Source: Gammaproteobacteria bacterium
GTDB taxonomy: Bacteria; Pseudomonadota; Gammaproteobacteria; Competibacterales; Competibacteraceae
Direction: 5' to 3'
DNA length: 60,859 bases
NCBI GenBank assembly: GCA_020846135.1
Contig: JADLEK010000061.1
Span: forward strand, 1-60,859
Both the position numbers and the translations under genes were made by a program. The notes under the pieces are model-generated. The model was not told where the DNA came from. It did no database searches and saw nothing but the letters and a program-made list of their open reading frames with translations. Shown piece after piece: positions 34,114 through 44,424 of the stretch; position 1 is the first letter of the stretch; every line of letters begins with the position of its first letter.

Positions 34114-37100
34114 GTCTGGCGGCGCACGCAGCGGATATTGAACCCAGTGGTTACCGTCCGCTGACCGGCGACCGGTTTTTTCTGCTGACCGAGTCGAGTT
34201 TCGGCTCCGGCGAAATCGCCACAGTGCGGCTGGAAGCGCCGGAACGCTGGGAGCCGCTGACCGAATATCCCGAAGCCGATCTGGTCATTTACCGCGTTCC
34301 CGATCCGCTCGGCTTCCTGAAAACCCAGAAGAATCTGCACCGCATCCAGGTCAGGGGCGATTATCGCGGCGAGGGCTTGAGCAACGCCCTGCGCTATGTC
34401 TGGGATAGCGCCTACAAGAAATCGCGGCTGGCCTGGCAGCGGATTTTTTCCGAAACGATCCGCGCCCGGGTGGTCGCCGAAGCGCCGATCCTCAAGCAGA
34501 TCCCGCCACACAGTTACCCCACCCAGTTTGAAAATCACCCGCAGTTCAAGCCACTCAGCGGTTTTCAGCAGGTCGCCCGGTTTCGCTATCCGCTGTGGGC
34601 GGCCAAGCCCCTTGAACCACCGAAAGGGGTGGAACTGGCCGGCAGCAGCAGCGAGTTTATCGTCTCCAGCCACGGCAATCGGATGATTCCGCTGGGCAAA
34701 CTTGAACCAGGCCTGTATCTGGTCGAAGCCATGATCGGCCACTATCGCGCCACCACGCTGGTGTTTGTGACCGACACGGTGGCTATTACCAAGACCGCCC
34801 ACGATCAACTGCTGGTCTGGACCGCCGACCGCGCGACCGGGACCCCGCGACCGGCGGCGAAGATTCTGCTCACTGATGGCGCGGGGGTGCTGGAAAGCGG
34901 CGTCACCGATGGCGACGGGGTGCTAATCATCAACCGGCCCAGCCCGGAACGCAGTTATGTGATCGGCGCTGATCCGGCGGGCGGGGTGTTCGTCTCGGAA
35001 AATTTCTATTACGACAGCGAGATTTACGCCACCAAGCTGTACGCCTTCACCGACCGGCCGCTGTACCGGCCCGGCGATACGGTATGCCTGAAACTGGTTG
35101 GGCGGGTGTTTCAGGATTCCCGGCATTCGACCCGGCTGACGGCCAGCGGCGTGCGGCTGGCGGTGCTGGACCCGAATGGCGCGCCGGTGACGACCGGCGA
35201 TTTCAACGTCGTTCCCGATGCCGGCGGCGACACCTGTTTTGCCTTGCCGGAACCGACCGCGTCCGGCGGCTACACCCTGCAACTCGGTTATCAGGGCGCA
35301 GCGTATACGGCGGCGTTCCGGGTCGCGGAATATGTGAAGCCGCATTACGAACTGGCGATCCGTTTTAACCAGAAAGAATTCAAGACCGGCGAACCGATCA
35401 CCGGCCAGATCAAACTGACCTATCCCGGCGGGCAGCCGGTGCGCGGGGCGCAACTCGAACTGGCGGTCCGCGCCCAGCCGTTGACGATGGTTGAAGATGA
35501 ACCGCGCTATCAGGGCCGCTTTCCGATCAAGCTGCTGCAAAACACCCTCACCGTCGCTGAGGACGGCAGCGTTGACTTCAGCTTGCCGCCCGCCCAAACC
35601 CCCAGCCGTTACGTTCTCTCCGTGATCAGCACCGATGGCGCGGCCTATCGGGTCACGGCCAGTCAGGAAATCCGCATTCAACCCGGCGCTCCGGCCTATG
35701 CGCTCACGGCGGCGAATCGCCTCAGCCGGATCGGCGAAGCGGTCACGTTTACCGCCACCCCGCTCGGCGCGTTTACCGGAACTCCGGCCAGTTGGGAAGC
35801 GATTCGGCTGGAAGATCAAAGCCGGTTCACCAGCGCGGCGACCGGGCCGGGGTTCAGCATCCGCTTTGATCGCTCCGGTTCCTACACCGTCAATCTCAAG
35901 GATCGGGAGGGCCGGATCGCCGGCAGCCTTGAACACTGGGTGGCCGGCCCGGAACTGACTACCCAGCCCGGCAGCATCGCTATCGTGCTGGATCAGGATG
36001 AATACCGGATCGGCGACACCGCTCAGGCGCTGATTACCTTCCCGGTCCCGGTCGATCAGGCGCTGATCACGCTGGAGCGTGATCAGGTCGAGGCGCATGG
36101 CCTGTTCTCCAAACCGCCCCGGAGCATTCGGCTGACCCGGCAAAATGATCGGCAATGGCGGGCGGAGATTCCGGTGCAGGCCAGCGATCCGCCCAATATC
36201 ACCTTTTCGCTGCTGTATGTGCAAAACGGCGCTTATCTGTTCCAGAACAAGGGGCTGAAAGTCGTGGTGCCGCAGATTCGGATCGCCATGACCCCGGACA
36301 AGAGCGGATACCGTCCAGGTGAAACGGTGAATGTTGAGGTGGAAACCACGCTCGACGGCCAGCCGATTGCCACTCATCTGGCGGTTGGGGTAGTGGATGA
36401 AATGGTCTATGTGCTGCAACCGGAAATCGCCCCGCCGATTCACGACTTTTTCCACCATATCCGGCGCAATCAGGTTCGCACCGCCTCCTCGCTGAACTTT
36501 CACAGTTACGACCTGGCCTTGCCGGCGGTGACGGATGACGCCGCCCCGACCGCCTACAGTCAGCGGGTGTTGAAAGTGCCGGATCGACCGCGCCGCGAGA
36601 ACATTGATACCGCCGCCTGGCTACCCAATCTCCAGACCGACGCCACCGGCAAAACCCGCTTTAGCTTTGTCCTGCCCGATTCGATAGCCCGCTGGCGACT
36701 GACCGGGCGGGCAATGGCTGAAGCCGGTCAGGTCGGGCAAAACACCGCCTGGCTGATCTCCACTCAGGACTATTACCTGAAATGGACCGGCCCAACCGTG
36801 TTCCGCCACGGCGATGAACCGTTGATGAACGTGGTGGCGTTCAATCAGGAGACGACGCCGGTGGTCGCCGAATTCAGCGCGGAAGGAATGAGCGCGAACG
36901 TGCAGCGGCAGTTGACGCTGCAACCGGGCGCCAATGATCTGGAAGTTCCGCTTCAGGCCGCCGGTTGGGGCGGGATGGTCAATGCCCGCCTGACCATTGC
37001 CGACCAGGCGGTGGATCAGATTCAGAAGTGGGTCACGGTGGTGCTGGAAGGCTGGCCGGACAGCCACGCCTTGCCCATTACCCTCGATCAGGCGGTCAAC

Positions 37101-38807
37101 GAGATCAAAATTCCCGCTGATGCCGCCAATCTTCGGCTGAGTCTGGCCGGGAACGCCACCGACCTGTTTCTGCGGGTAGCCGAGTCGCTGATCGACTATC
37201 CGTTCGGCTGTGTGGAGCAGACGGCCAGCCGGTTGATCCCGCTGGCGCTGATTTATCCGCCGCTGAAAACCGCCGGCCTGCCGGAACGAACTCTGAGTCG
37301 CCTGCGCCAGCAACTCAGCAATCATCGGTTGCGACTGGCGCGAATGGCTGGCCCGGAATCGGCGTTTGGCTGGTGGGGCGACATCAGCGAGGAAGACGCC
37401 TTTCTGACCGCTTATGCCTACTATGCCGACTGGAACGCCTTGCGGGCGCTGGGCATCGCCGCACCGGCCAGTCATTGGGAAAAGCTGCTGGCGGTTTACC
37501 AAAAGAGCGCGGAACAGGAATCCCTGTTGCGGCGGGCGCTGATGGTCTGGTTGATGCGGCAGATGGGCTTGCCGACCCGCACCCTGACCGAGGGCCTGAT
37601 CAGCGCGGCCCGGCAAATCCCGCCGCCGGTTCCAGCATCGCTCACCCCGGAAACCAGCCGGATTCTTGATGCTCCGGCGACCGTATTGTCTGCCGATCTG
37701 GCGTTGACGCTGATCGGGGAACTGACCGAAGCCGGGCAGCTTGATCCGGCGTTGCAATCCCGGCTGGTTCAGGCCCGGAGCCAGCTGGCGGCGAATCGGC
37801 TGCCGCTGGCTCAAGCGCTGACCTTGCTGACGCAGGCCAGAACCGGCGCCGACCCGGCCAAGGCGGCGACGATTCTGGCGACGCTCGGCCCGGAGATCGC
37901 CACCGTAGATCGGGCGCTGAGTCTGATCTTCATCCATGCCGCGCTCGGCGGCTGGAAGCAGCCGGCAGTCACCGGTTTCGATCCCGGCAAAAACTGGGCG
38001 CGGCGCGAATCCAAACTGGGCGAGACGCAATGGTTCTGGCAAGGCAAACCGGCGGATAGCGTTCGCATTGCCTTGAAAGAGCCGCCGCCATCGCCGCTGC
38101 GGGCCTATCTGAGCTATGACGGTTATGGGCTGGTTCAGGCGCGGTTGCCGGTGACGATTGAACGGCGGTTTTACCGGTTGCAGCGGCCCAGCCCCGAAAC
38201 GCCTGCCGCCAAGGATGCCGAGGAAAAAACCGGATCTGACTCTGCTGAAACTCCAGCAGCGGCGGAAACCGCGCCGGTCGCTGATCGAGCCACGACCGAA
38301 TCCGAAGCAGCAACCGAACCTGCTCAGGATGATGCGGGCGAAACTGACGGTGAAAGTGAAAGCGAAGCGGAAGAAACTGAAGAAACGCCAGATGAGCCGG
38401 TATTTCAGGCGATCCGGGTTGAACCGGAAGAGGCTCTGAAGACTTCCGATCTGTATGTGGACGAGATCAGGATTGCCCCGGCGGCGGCGGGCGTTGCCTA
38501 TCGTTACGGGGTGCTGGAGATTCCCTTGCCACCCGGCGCGGAGGTCGAACCGACTACCTGGGGACTCAACATTGCCGGTCTGGAAGAAGGGCCAAAACCG
38601 GTGAGCTTGCCGGAACCGGTGTTTACCGCCGGGCGGCGCTCCTATTCGATCCCGGTTGATGCGCTGACCGGCCCTCAGGTCTACCGGTTCCTGATCCGCT
38701 TCTCGCAACGTGGCGGTTTCGGGCTACCGCCGGTGCGTTATTTCCGCATGTACCAGCCCAATGAGAAGGGACTTGAAGCCGATGTTGGGCGGATCAATGT
38801 GCAGTAG
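34047..38807 (+). CDS. yfaS: Bacterial alpha-2-macroglobulin (YfaS-like)
   Basis: A 1586-residue periplasmic protein with a signal peptide ([13 protein letters not shown]). Macroglobulin-type beta domains fill the first 1000 residues ([16 protein letters not shown] is the MG2 landmark; [16 protein letters not shown] marks the A2M domain). The thioester site is [12 protein letters not shown] with Cys1055, Glu1057 and Gln1058, intact for covalent trapping of proteases. A Glu/Ala/Thr-rich acidic stretch (about residues 1380-1450) precedes the C-terminal receptor-like domain. Unlike the PBP1c-linked bacterial A2M group this belongs to the yfa-type operon. GTG 34047 is the start and overlaps DUF1175 by 67 bp. 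It is presumed to guard the periplasm against foreign proteases. Confidence 0.93.
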   Translation: MATQTRQSQFYWPVPFLFLIALSLAAHAADIEPSGYRPLTGDRFFLLTESSFGSGEIATVRLEAPERWEPLTEYPEADLVIYRVPDPLGFLKTQKNLHRIQVRGDYRGEGLSNALRYVWDSAYKKSRLAWQRIFSETIRARVVAEAPILKQIPPHSYPTQFENHPQFKPLSGFQQVARFRYPLWAAKPLEPPKGVELAGSSSEFIVSSHGNRMIPLGKLEPGLYLVEAMIGHYRATTLVFVTDTVAITKTAHDQLLVWTADRATGTPRPAAKILLTDGAGVLESGVTDGDGVLIINRPSPERSYVIGADPAGGVFVSENFYYDSEIYATKLYAFTDRPLYRPGDTVCLKLVGRVFQDSRHSTRLTASGVRLAVLDPNGAPVTTGDFNVVPDAGGDTCFALPEPTASGGYTLQLGYQGAAYTAAFRVAEYVKPHYELAIRFNQKEFKTGEPITGQIKLTYPGGQPVRGAQLELAVRAQPLTMVEDEPRYQGRFPIKLLQNTLTVAEDGSVDFSLPPAQTPSRYVLSVISTDGAAYRVTASQEIRIQPGAPAYALTAANRLSRIGEAVTFTATPLGAFTGTPASWEAIRLEDQSRFTSAATGPGFSIRFDRSGSYTVNLKDREGRIAGSLEHWVAGPELTTQPGSIAIVLDQDEYRIGDTAQALITFPVPVDQALITLERDQVEAHGLFSKPPRSIRLTRQNDRQWRAEIPVQASDPPNITFSLLYVQNGAYLFQNKGLKVVVPQIRIAMTPDKSGYRPGETVNVEVETTLDGQPIATHLAVGVVDEMVYVLQPEIAPPIHDFFHHIRRNQVRTASSLNFHSYDLALPAVTDDAAPTAYSQRVLKVPDRPRRENIDTAAWLPNLQTDATGKTRFSFVLPDSIARWRLTGRAMAEAGQVGQNTAWLISTQDYYLKWTGPTVFRHGDEPLMNVVAFNQETTPVVAEFSAEGMSANVQRQLTLQPGANDLEVPLQAAGWGGMVNARLTIADQAVDQIQKWVTVVLEGWPDSHALPITLDQAVNEIKIPADAANLRLSLAGNATDLFLRVAESLIDYPFGCVEQTASRLIPLALIYPPLKTAGLPERTLSRLRQQLSNHRLRLARMAGPESAFGWWGDISEEDAFLTAYAYYADWNALRALGIAAPASHWEKLLAVYQKSAEQESLLRRALMVWLMRQMGLPTRTLTEGLISAARQIPPPVPASLTPETSRILDAPATVLSADLALTLIGELTEAGQLDPALQSRLVQARSQLAANRLPLAQALTLLTQARTGADPAKAATILATLGPEIATVDRALSLIFIHAALGGWKQPAVTGFDPGKNWARRESKLGETQWFWQGKPADSVRIALKEPPPSPLRAYLSYDGYGLVQARLPVTIERRFYRLQRPSPETPAAKDAEEKTGSDSAETPAAAETAPVADRATTESEAATEPAQDDAGETDGESESEAEETEETPDEPVFQAIRVEPEEALKTSDLYVDEIRIAPAAAGVAYRYGVLEIPLPPGAEVEPTTWGLNIAGLEEGPKPVSLPEPVFTAGRRSYSIPVDALTGPQVYRFLIRFSQRGGFGLPPVRYFRMYQPNEKGLEADVGRINVQ

Positions 38808-39186
38808 AGAAATGATCGCCCTGCTGCTGGCTCTGGCGAGCGGCGGCGGGATCGCCGAGACCCCGGACTGCCGCCGCCAGCCGCAGCGTGAGGCTTGGCT
38901 ACAGACGCAAGCTGAACGCTGGCATCAACGGTTGATAAGCCAAACCGGCTACGAGCGGCCCGCCGTTTTCACCGTTTGTCACCTGGCCCAGGGCAATCCC
39001 TATGTGGATTACGACCGGGATCGGATTTATCTGCGTCGCGTCAACGCCGAGGAAGACGCTTTGTCGCTGGCCCATGAATACCTGCATCTGGCCTTCAAAC
39101 ATCATCCGCTGGCCCGCGATGAACGGTTTATCGAACACACCGCCCGGCAATTACTCAACCCTGATGCTGTCGAGTCCGCGCTATGA
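38797..39186 (+). CDS. Small exported HExxH protein (YfaQ position)
   Basis: A protein of about 129 residues with a signal-like N-terminus (ALLLALASGGGIAE). The motif LAHEYLHLAFKHH contains HExxH, the zinc-metallopeptidase signature, preceded by VDYDRDRIYLRR. It occupies the place of DUF2300 (YfaQ) in the yfa operon but is far shorter than the Escherichia protein, so only the DUF2300 core or a distinct peptidase may be present. Several starts are possible (ATG 38782, 38797, 38812), the first two overlapping the A2M stop. It overlaps the next gene by 4 bp. Confidence 0.7.
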   Translation: MCSREMIALLLALASGGGIAETPDCRRQPQREAWLQTQAERWHQRLISQTGYERPAVFTVCHLAQGNPYVDYDRDRIYLRRVNAEEDALSLAHEYLHLAFKHHPLARDERFIEHTARQLLNPDAVESAL

Positions 39187-39944
39187 ACCTGCTGAAAATT
39201 CCGCTCCTGCTGCTGATTCTGCCCGGCATTTTGTCTGCTGATCCCATTGCCATCGACACGCCGTTAAGCGGCTGGCGCAACGCCCAGGGCGAGCGGATTC
39301 TCTACACCCAGGAAGTCCGCTATCCGGCCGCCTCGGTCAATACTCAGGACGATCAAAGCGAACTGGCCTCGATCAAGGGCCGGATCGCCGCCAGCGTCAA
39401 ATCACAGGATCAGCCGTTCAAACTGATCGTCAATGGTGTTCCGATGCCGCTGCGGGTGGAAAACGGCGAGTTTTCGCGGCCTTATTCCTTTGGGGCCGGC
39501 TCCAACAGTGTGGAAATTCGCAGTCCTGACGGGGAAGCAGTCGCCCGGACGCAGTTCTATGAAGCCTACGCCGAGAAGAATCAGCCGAAAATCCGCATTG
39601 TGCTGGCGTGGGACAGCGACGGAACTGATTTGGATTTGCATGTCATCACCCCGGACGGCCAGCATTGCTATTACGGCGACCGGGTGTTGCAAAACGGCGG
39701 GGCGCTGGATGTCGATGTGACCACCGGTTACGGCCCGGAGATTTTCGCCATGCCCGCGCCGATTCCGGGGACGTATCAGATTTACCTGAATTACTACGGC
39801 GGCGGGGGCGATGAAGACCTGACCGTGGCGCGGGTAGTGGTCATCACCCATGAAAATACCGCCGATGAAAAGCAGCAATCCTTCAGCATCCCGCTGCGGA
39901 ATCCCGGTGAACTGGTGCTGGCCCAGAGCTTTGTTTATCCGTGA
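39183..39944 (+). CDS. yfaP: DUF2135 protein (YfaP-like)
   Basis: A 253-residue exported beta-sandwich protein: a signal peptide (LLLLILPGILSA), then PLSGWRNAQGERI. The DUF2135 core is IRIVLAWDSDGTDLDLHVITPDG in two parts (LAWDSDGTDLDLHV), then GYGPEIFAMPAPIPGTYQIYLNYYGG. It is the last gene of the operon, overlapping its upstream neighbour by ATGA. The Asp-rich DSDGTDLD stretch may bind calcium. Function is unknown but conserved with the macroglobulin. Confidence 0.85.
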   Translation: MNLLKIPLLLLILPGILSADPIAIDTPLSGWRNAQGERILYTQEVRYPAASVNTQDDQSELASIKGRIAASVKSQDQPFKLIVNGVPMPLRVENGEFSRPYSFGAGSNSVEIRSPDGEAVARTQFYEAYAEKNQPKIRIVLAWDSDGTDLDLHVITPDGQHCYYGDRVLQNGGALDVDVTTGYGPEIFAMPAPIPGTYQIYLNYYGGGGDEDLTVARVVVITHENTADEKQQSFSIPLRNPGELVLAQSFVYP

Positions 39945-40043
39945 AGTCGGGGCTGGCCGAGTGAAACAGGCCGCGCCAGGGTTCAGACAGCCGCAGGATG
40001 TATGCCGAAATCCTGGTCTCAGAGGGCGGTGTGGTCGATGCGA

Positions 40044-40256
40044 TCATGAGCGCGCCTGCCATGCCAGGTGATTCAAATAGGCCAAACGGGCTTCCTCATC
40101 CGGCAAAACCTCCTGCAATACCGCCATAAACGGCGGATCGGCTTCTGGATCGTGCTGGAGTTGCCGGGCTTGCGCCGCGCGCGGAATCCGGGTGATGGCT
40201 CTTTGATGATCAGGCGATGCGCCTGGGGGGTATTCAGACAAAATGGGATCGTTCAT
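40044..40256 (-). CDS. Small hypothetical protein
   Basis: A 70-residue soluble protein (MNDPILSEYPPGA...) with a helix-rich C-terminus (PFMAVLQEVLPDEEARLAYLNHLAWQA). AGAGGAA lies 4-9 nt upstream of the ATG, supporting a real gene. It is alone on the minus strand between the yfa-type operon and the next plus-strand gene. No family recognised. Confidence 0.5.
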   Translation of the reverse strand: MNDPILSEYPPGASPDHQRAITRIPRAAQARQLQHDPEADPPFMAVLQEVLPDEEARLAYLNHLAWQARS

Positions 40257-40494
40257 CGATTCCTCTCTATTCTAAATCAACGGGCGGATGCGCCTTGGAT
40301 GAATACGCTGCTGCAAGGAAGCCGTATGATGAATGAGCGGCGCTCCCACTGCTAAAGTTATCATCAGTTTGACGGAGATAGAGAAAGACACTCGCTAAAG
40401 GAGTGTGAGCAGCCGTTAAGACGGTGAGTGACGATGAGCCTACGCGCCGCCCCATGTTCCTGGTCGAACCCGCCTTACCTTAAAGGAGACCATC

Positions 40495-41532
40495 ATGGCC
40501 TTTCGCTTTCTGCAATCCATTTTTTCCGGTCCCAGCGAACCCGGCAAATTTGACAAGGACTTGATGCTCAGAGGCATCGAACGGGTAGTAGACGGCACCG
40601 ATCCTCGCCTGCGGGCGGTGAGCCATTACCGGCGCAAGCTGTGGCCCGCTGTCGAACGCGGCATCGACTATGTGGTGAACTTTGTCAACGCCCTGCCGCC
40701 CGCCGTTACTGCCGATCGCCAGGGCTACATGACCGATCCCCGCTTGCGCGCCCTGTTCGCCTCGCCCGAGAGCTTGCGGGAAATTCTGAGTTTCAGCGAC
40801 GGCACCCGGAATTATCTCAAACAGGCCCCCAATCCGTTGCCGACGGAACTGTACGCCGCACTCGGCGCGGTTCGGGTCGAGAGAAATGTTCTCGGCATTG
40901 AAACGGAGGGAGAAATTCTCCAGCGGGACGTGGCGCAAACCATAGTCAATTTTAGCGATCACCGGGTAGTCTGTTTCGCCGACAACGGGCAGGACAGCCG
41001 CCGGGAACTGATGCAGCGCGGCTGCGATGTTCTGATAGAAACTGCTTTGCAGGGCTTGATCGCCAGTCGGGTCGAAAAAACCCAGTTGGAACAGCAGCAG
41101 CGCAAACTGCTCCTGCAAAAGGCCGGCCTTCTGAAACAAGCCCAGGTCGGTCTGCAATCCCTGGCGGAACCGGTCGCCCGGGAACCGGTCGATTTGAACG
41201 CCATCGAACAGCAACTTGAGACGCTGGAAACCGAACTGAGCCAACTGCGCGCCGATTCGGCCACTCTTGATAAGCATCTCGGAAAAGTCGCCGCCACTTT
41301 GAGCGAACCCGAAAAATATCTGCAACTGGAATCGATCCCGCTCACCCTGGATCACACCAACATCAAGGTGTCAGCCGACTCACAGCGGGTCGCCAACTCG
41401 ATGACCTTCCAGGAAATCGTGCTGGGGAAAGACCGCAGGATCGTGGCGATGTTCATCTGCTTCCCCAGCAGCGAACTGCTGCCGCAACCCGATTTCTTTG
41501 AGGAAGCCAATCGCCTGCTCTACTCGACCTGA
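40495..41532 (+). CDS. Conserved-looking coiled-coil protein, unknown function
   Basis: A 345-residue soluble protein without signal or membrane segments. The first half is mixed alpha/beta (DLMLRGIERVVDGTDPRLRAV, YRRKLWPAVERGIDYV). A coiled coil occupies about residues 195-270 (VEKTQLEQQQRKLLLQKAGLL, IEQQLETLETELSQLRADS). An alpha/beta tail then ends the protein. AAAGGAG precedes the ATG. It could be cytoplasmic and oligomeric. The next gene starts 64 bp later and may be co-transcribed. Not recognised. Confidence 0.7.
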   Translation: MAFRFLQSIFSGPSEPGKFDKDLMLRGIERVVDGTDPRLRAVSHYRRKLWPAVERGIDYVVNFVNALPPAVTADRQGYMTDPRLRALFASPESLREILSFSDGTRNYLKQAPNPLPTELYAALGAVRVERNVLGIETEGEILQRDVAQTIVNFSDHRVVCFADNGQDSRRELMQRGCDVLIETALQGLIASRVEKTQLEQQQRKLLLQKAGLLKQAQVGLQSLAEPVAREPVDLNAIEQQLETLETELSQLRADSATLDKHLGKVAATLSEPEKYLQLESIPLTLDHTNIKVSADSQRVANSMTFQEIVLGKDRRIVAMFICFPSSELLPQPDFFEEANRLLYST

Positions 41533-41596
41533 TGAGGCTCATCATTAGCTATCCATGATGAGATTATTCAATTTCCGTTGATCTGGAGGATTTCCC

Positions 41597-42046
41597 ATGA
41601 GCAATAAAACCAACCCGGCTACTGATCTGGCCGCTGTCATCAAATCCCTGAAGGGTTATCTGCTGGAAAAGGGCCACCGCTTTGAGCGCGGTCCGATCTA
41701 CGAGGGCCAGAGCAAAACCTCGTCCAACGTGGCCGAGACGGCGAAGGGGTACGAAGCGCGGGGTTACGCCAAGTACATGCAGGTGGGCGATCCGCCGGTC
41801 TATGCGATGCTGGGGCGCGGCCACGAAGAGGTCCACATCTTCCAGCCGCAGGATCCGCAGGTGCGGGAATGGCTGGAGGATGACCGGACGGCGCTGAATG
41901 ATCCGACTGTCCGCGCCCATCTGCTACAGGGCGCCGGCCTGAGCGAAACCGATCTCCCGGTTGCAACCAGGCCGCAGGTTTTTCGCATCACCGAAGTGAA
42001 TGACGTGTTCATCATCACCAGCGAGGATGATCCGCGCGCCCGGTAG
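41597..42046 (+). CDS. Hypothetical protein
   Basis: A 149-residue soluble protein with a Gly/Tyr-rich middle (AKGYEARGYAKYMQVGDPPVYAMLGRGHEEVHIF in part) and an acidic end. It starts with a ribosome binding site (GGAGGA) 9-14 nt before the ATG. It may form an operon with the coiled-coil gene upstream. No family is recognised and no catalytic motif is visible. Confidence 0.6.
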   Translation: MSNKTNPATDLAAVIKSLKGYLLEKGHRFERGPIYEGQSKTSSNVAETAKGYEARGYAKYMQVGDPPVYAMLGRGHEEVHIFQPQDPQVREWLEDDRTALNDPTVRAHLLQGAGLSETDLPVATRPQVFRITEVNDVFIITSEDDPRAR

Positions 42047-42101
42047 CCTTGACCGCTGGTCCGGAGCCGGATCACATGGCTAACCATTGATTCTCGCTTT
42101 T

Positions 42102-42131
42102 CGCTATTCCCGCGAATGCAGGTATGACGAA
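42102..42131. repeat. Palindromic intergenic repeat
   Basis: GCTATTCCCGCGAATGCAGG and the following TATGACGAAT form an imperfect palindrome of the same class as at 6441 and 26041. It lies between the hypothetical gene and the patatin gene. Confidence 0.6.
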
Positions 42132-42207
42132 TAAAGATCAAATCTATCGGTAAACGGTATCAACCTCAAACTCCAGAGGGCATTCATGCTTCATAAAAAC
42201 GCCATCC

Positions 42208-43434
42208 TTGACAGCGCTCTGTGCCTTGCTACTCTTGCTGATGCAGGGCTGCGCCTTGCCAGGCCGTCAGGTCGCCGTACCGGCCCAGGACACCACCCGG
42301 GCCGAGATTCCCGGGATCCCGAACGCCCGTTACTGGGTCGATATCGATATTGAATCCTTTGTTCGGGACGCCATCGCTTCGGCGCAACGCGAGCAGGCCT
42401 ATTTAGCTCGCACCGGCCATCAGGGTTCGTTGCCCCCCATTAATTTCCTGGCCATTTCCGGCGGCGGCGACGACGGGGCATTCGGTGCGGGTCTGCTGGT
42501 GGGCTGGTCAGCGAGCGGAACCCGTCCCGAATTCAAGGGAGTCACCGGGATCAGCACCGGCGCGTTGATCGCGCCGTTCGCCTTCCTGGGATCGGAGGGG
42601 GATGACGCCCTGCGTGAGGTGTATACCACCATCGGCCCGGCGAACGTCCTCAAACCGCGCAACCTGCTGGCGGCGCTCACCGATGATGGCATGGCGGACA
42701 ACGCCCCCCTGCTGGAACTGATTTCCCGCTATATCAACGCCGAATTCCTGGCGCGGGTTGCCAGGGAATACCAGGAAAAGGGCCGCCTGCTGTTGATCGC
42801 CACCACCAATCTGGACGCCCGCCGCCCGGTGATCTGGAACATGGGCGCGATTGCCTCTAGTATTGATCCCCGGGCGCTGGAGCTGTTCCGCAGGGTGATG
42901 CTGGCCTCGGCGGCGATTCCCGGAGCGTTTCCACCGGTCATGATCGATGTCGAGGTGAACGGCAAACCCTATCAGGAAATGCATGTGGACGGCGGGACTC
43001 AGGCCCAGGTGTTTCTTTATCCGCCGCGCCTGTTTAGCCTGGTCCGCCAGCAGGGGGTGAAGATCCCCCCACGGGAACGGAGCGTCTACATCATTCGCAA
43101 CGCCCGTCTGACTCCGCAGTGGGCTTCGGTGGAGCGCGGGACCCTGACCATTGCCGGACGCGCCATTTCGTCGCTGATTCAAACGCAGGGGGTGGGTGAT
43201 CTGTACCGGATTTACCTGACCGCGCAACAGGACGGTCTGGACTACAACCTGGCGTATATCGGCGCGGACTTTAACGCCGAACACAAGGAAGATTTCGATA
43301 CCGCGTATATGAAGGCGCTGTTTGAGTACGGCTACCAGTTGGCGCGCAAGGGTTATCCCTGGCACAAGACGCCGCCGGGATTAACGGCGGCCAAAAGTCC
43401 GGATTCAACCCCGCCTGCGAAAAAGCTGAAGTGA
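42208..43434 (+). CDS. Patatin-like phospholipase lipoprotein, apparent frameshift at its start
   Basis: About 408 residues from a TTG. It carries a hydrophobic segment and lipobox (LLLLLMQGC), the oxyanion-hole motif SGGGDDGAFGAG, the nucleophile elbow GISTG and the catalytic DG(G) pair (HVDGGTQ), so it should be an envelope-anchored lipid hydrolase. There is no ATG in this frame. ATG 42186, with AGAGGG upstream, is one base out of frame; removing one T at 42208-42209 would join MLHKNAIL to TALCALLLLLMQGC, a perfect lipoprotein signal. Either a single-base insertion has damaged the gene, or a sequencing error is present, or TTG is used. Confidence 0.8.
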   Translation: MTALCALLLLLMQGCALPGRQVAVPAQDTTRAEIPGIPNARYWVDIDIESFVRDAIASAQREQAYLARTGHQGSLPPINFLAISGGGDDGAFGAGLLVGWSASGTRPEFKGVTGISTGALIAPFAFLGSEGDDALREVYTTIGPANVLKPRNLLAALTDDGMADNAPLLELISRYINAEFLARVAREYQEKGRLLLIATTNLDARRPVIWNMGAIASSIDPRALELFRRVMLASAAIPGAFPPVMIDVEVNGKPYQEMHVDGGTQAQVFLYPPRLFSLVRQQGVKIPPRERSVYIIRNARLTPQWASVERGTLTIAGRAISSLIQTQGVGDLYRIYLTAQQDGLDYNLAYIGADFNAEHKEDFDTAYMKALFEYGYQLARKGYPWHKTPPGLTAAKSPDSTPPAKKLK

Positions 43435-43598
43435 TCGTTGGTTGGATGCAGGTCGGTCCGTTCGACCCTGCCTGAACGATGTCAGGCGCATGGATCAAAA
43501 GGATGTCGATAGAAAACCGCTTCACAGCAGCCAATTAGCTATCCTCAATGAGTTGACTAGAGCATTCAATATTCGCTTAAAACCGCAGGAGAGCAACC

Positions 43599-44405
43599 AT
43601 GAAGGGCAAACTCGGGCAAGTCGCCATAGCGCTCGCCTTACTTTCGCCGTTAACTATCGGCGCGGCCTTTAGCCAAGAAAAGGCTTCAGCGCCTGCTTCA
43701 GCCACGCCTGCTCCAGCTACCACATCCACCCGGGTGATGGAGCAAGGCGCGCTCGACCTGGTGAAGAAGATGAGCGCCAAACTGGCTTCTACCCACGAAT
43801 TTGTAGTGCGCACTCGCAGCTCGACCGAAGCGCCGGGTGGCACGGGGCAGTTCCTGACTTTCTTCACTGAATCCGTGGTCGCGGTCAAGCGGCCCAACAA
43901 GCTCAGCGCCGAGATTCGCGGCGATGCGCCGCCGTTTGATTTCTACTTCAACGGCGAGAAGATGACCGCTTACGAGCCAACTCACAAGCTTTACGCCACA
44001 ACAGATGCACCCAAAACCCTCGACGAATTGGTGCCGTTCGCGGCGAAAACTGCCGGTATTCTGCTGCCGTTTGAAGACATACTCTACAACGATCCCTACG
44101 CAGTCCTGACCCAGGATATAACCAGCGCTTTCTACGCTGGCTACTCGGTCATTCGCGGCGAACGTTGCGAGCATGTCGCGCTGGCCGCGCCGGGCATTGC
44201 AGGAGAAATCTGGATCAACGCCAAGACCGATCTGCCGTGCCTGATCGCCGGTGCTCTGCTCGATGTGCAAGGCGCGCCTCGTTTCACCGTGGAATTCTAC
44301 GACTGGAAGCTCAAGCCGAAGCTCCATGACGAGCTCTTCACCTTTGCTAAACCCAAAGGCGCTGAACCGATGGATTTCCGCGCCCTAACCGGGGCGGGTC
44401 GATAA
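43599..44405 (+). CDS. DUF2092 periplasmic protein
   Basis: A 268-residue exported protein: a signal peptide (LGQVAIALALLSPLTIGAAFS), an Ala/Pro/Thr linker, then a LolA/LolB-like beta half-barrel (RRPNKLSAEIRGD-type strands here as VAVKRPNKLSAEIRGDAPPF, FYFNGEKMTAYEP). It ends DELFTFAKPKGAEPMDF. This is the DUF2092 pattern. The fold suggests binding of a lipid or hydrophobic ligand. It starts a run of three exported genes (this, the Gly-rich protein and the 211-residue protein) spaced 19 and 30 bp apart, likely one operon. Confidence 0.85.
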   Translation: MKGKLGQVAIALALLSPLTIGAAFSQEKASAPASATPAPATTSTRVMEQGALDLVKKMSAKLASTHEFVVRTRSSTEAPGGTGQFLTFFTESVVAVKRPNKLSAEIRGDAPPFDFYFNGEKMTAYEPTHKLYATTDAPKTLDELVPFAAKTAGILLPFEDILYNDPYAVLTQDITSAFYAGYSVIRGERCEHVALAAPGIAGEIWINAKTDLPCLIAGALLDVQGAPRFTVEFYDWKLKPKLHDELFTFAKPKGAEPMDFRALTGAGR

Positions 44406-44424
44406 GATCTTGGAGATAACACCC

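Noticed and set aside
36621..38708. Long open frame on the minus strand opposite the alpha-2-macroglobulin gene (about 695 codons)
   Set aside because: It mirrors the GC-rich codon pattern of the real gene, is rich in Arg/Gln/Gly without domains, and lies wholly inside a clear A2M coding region.
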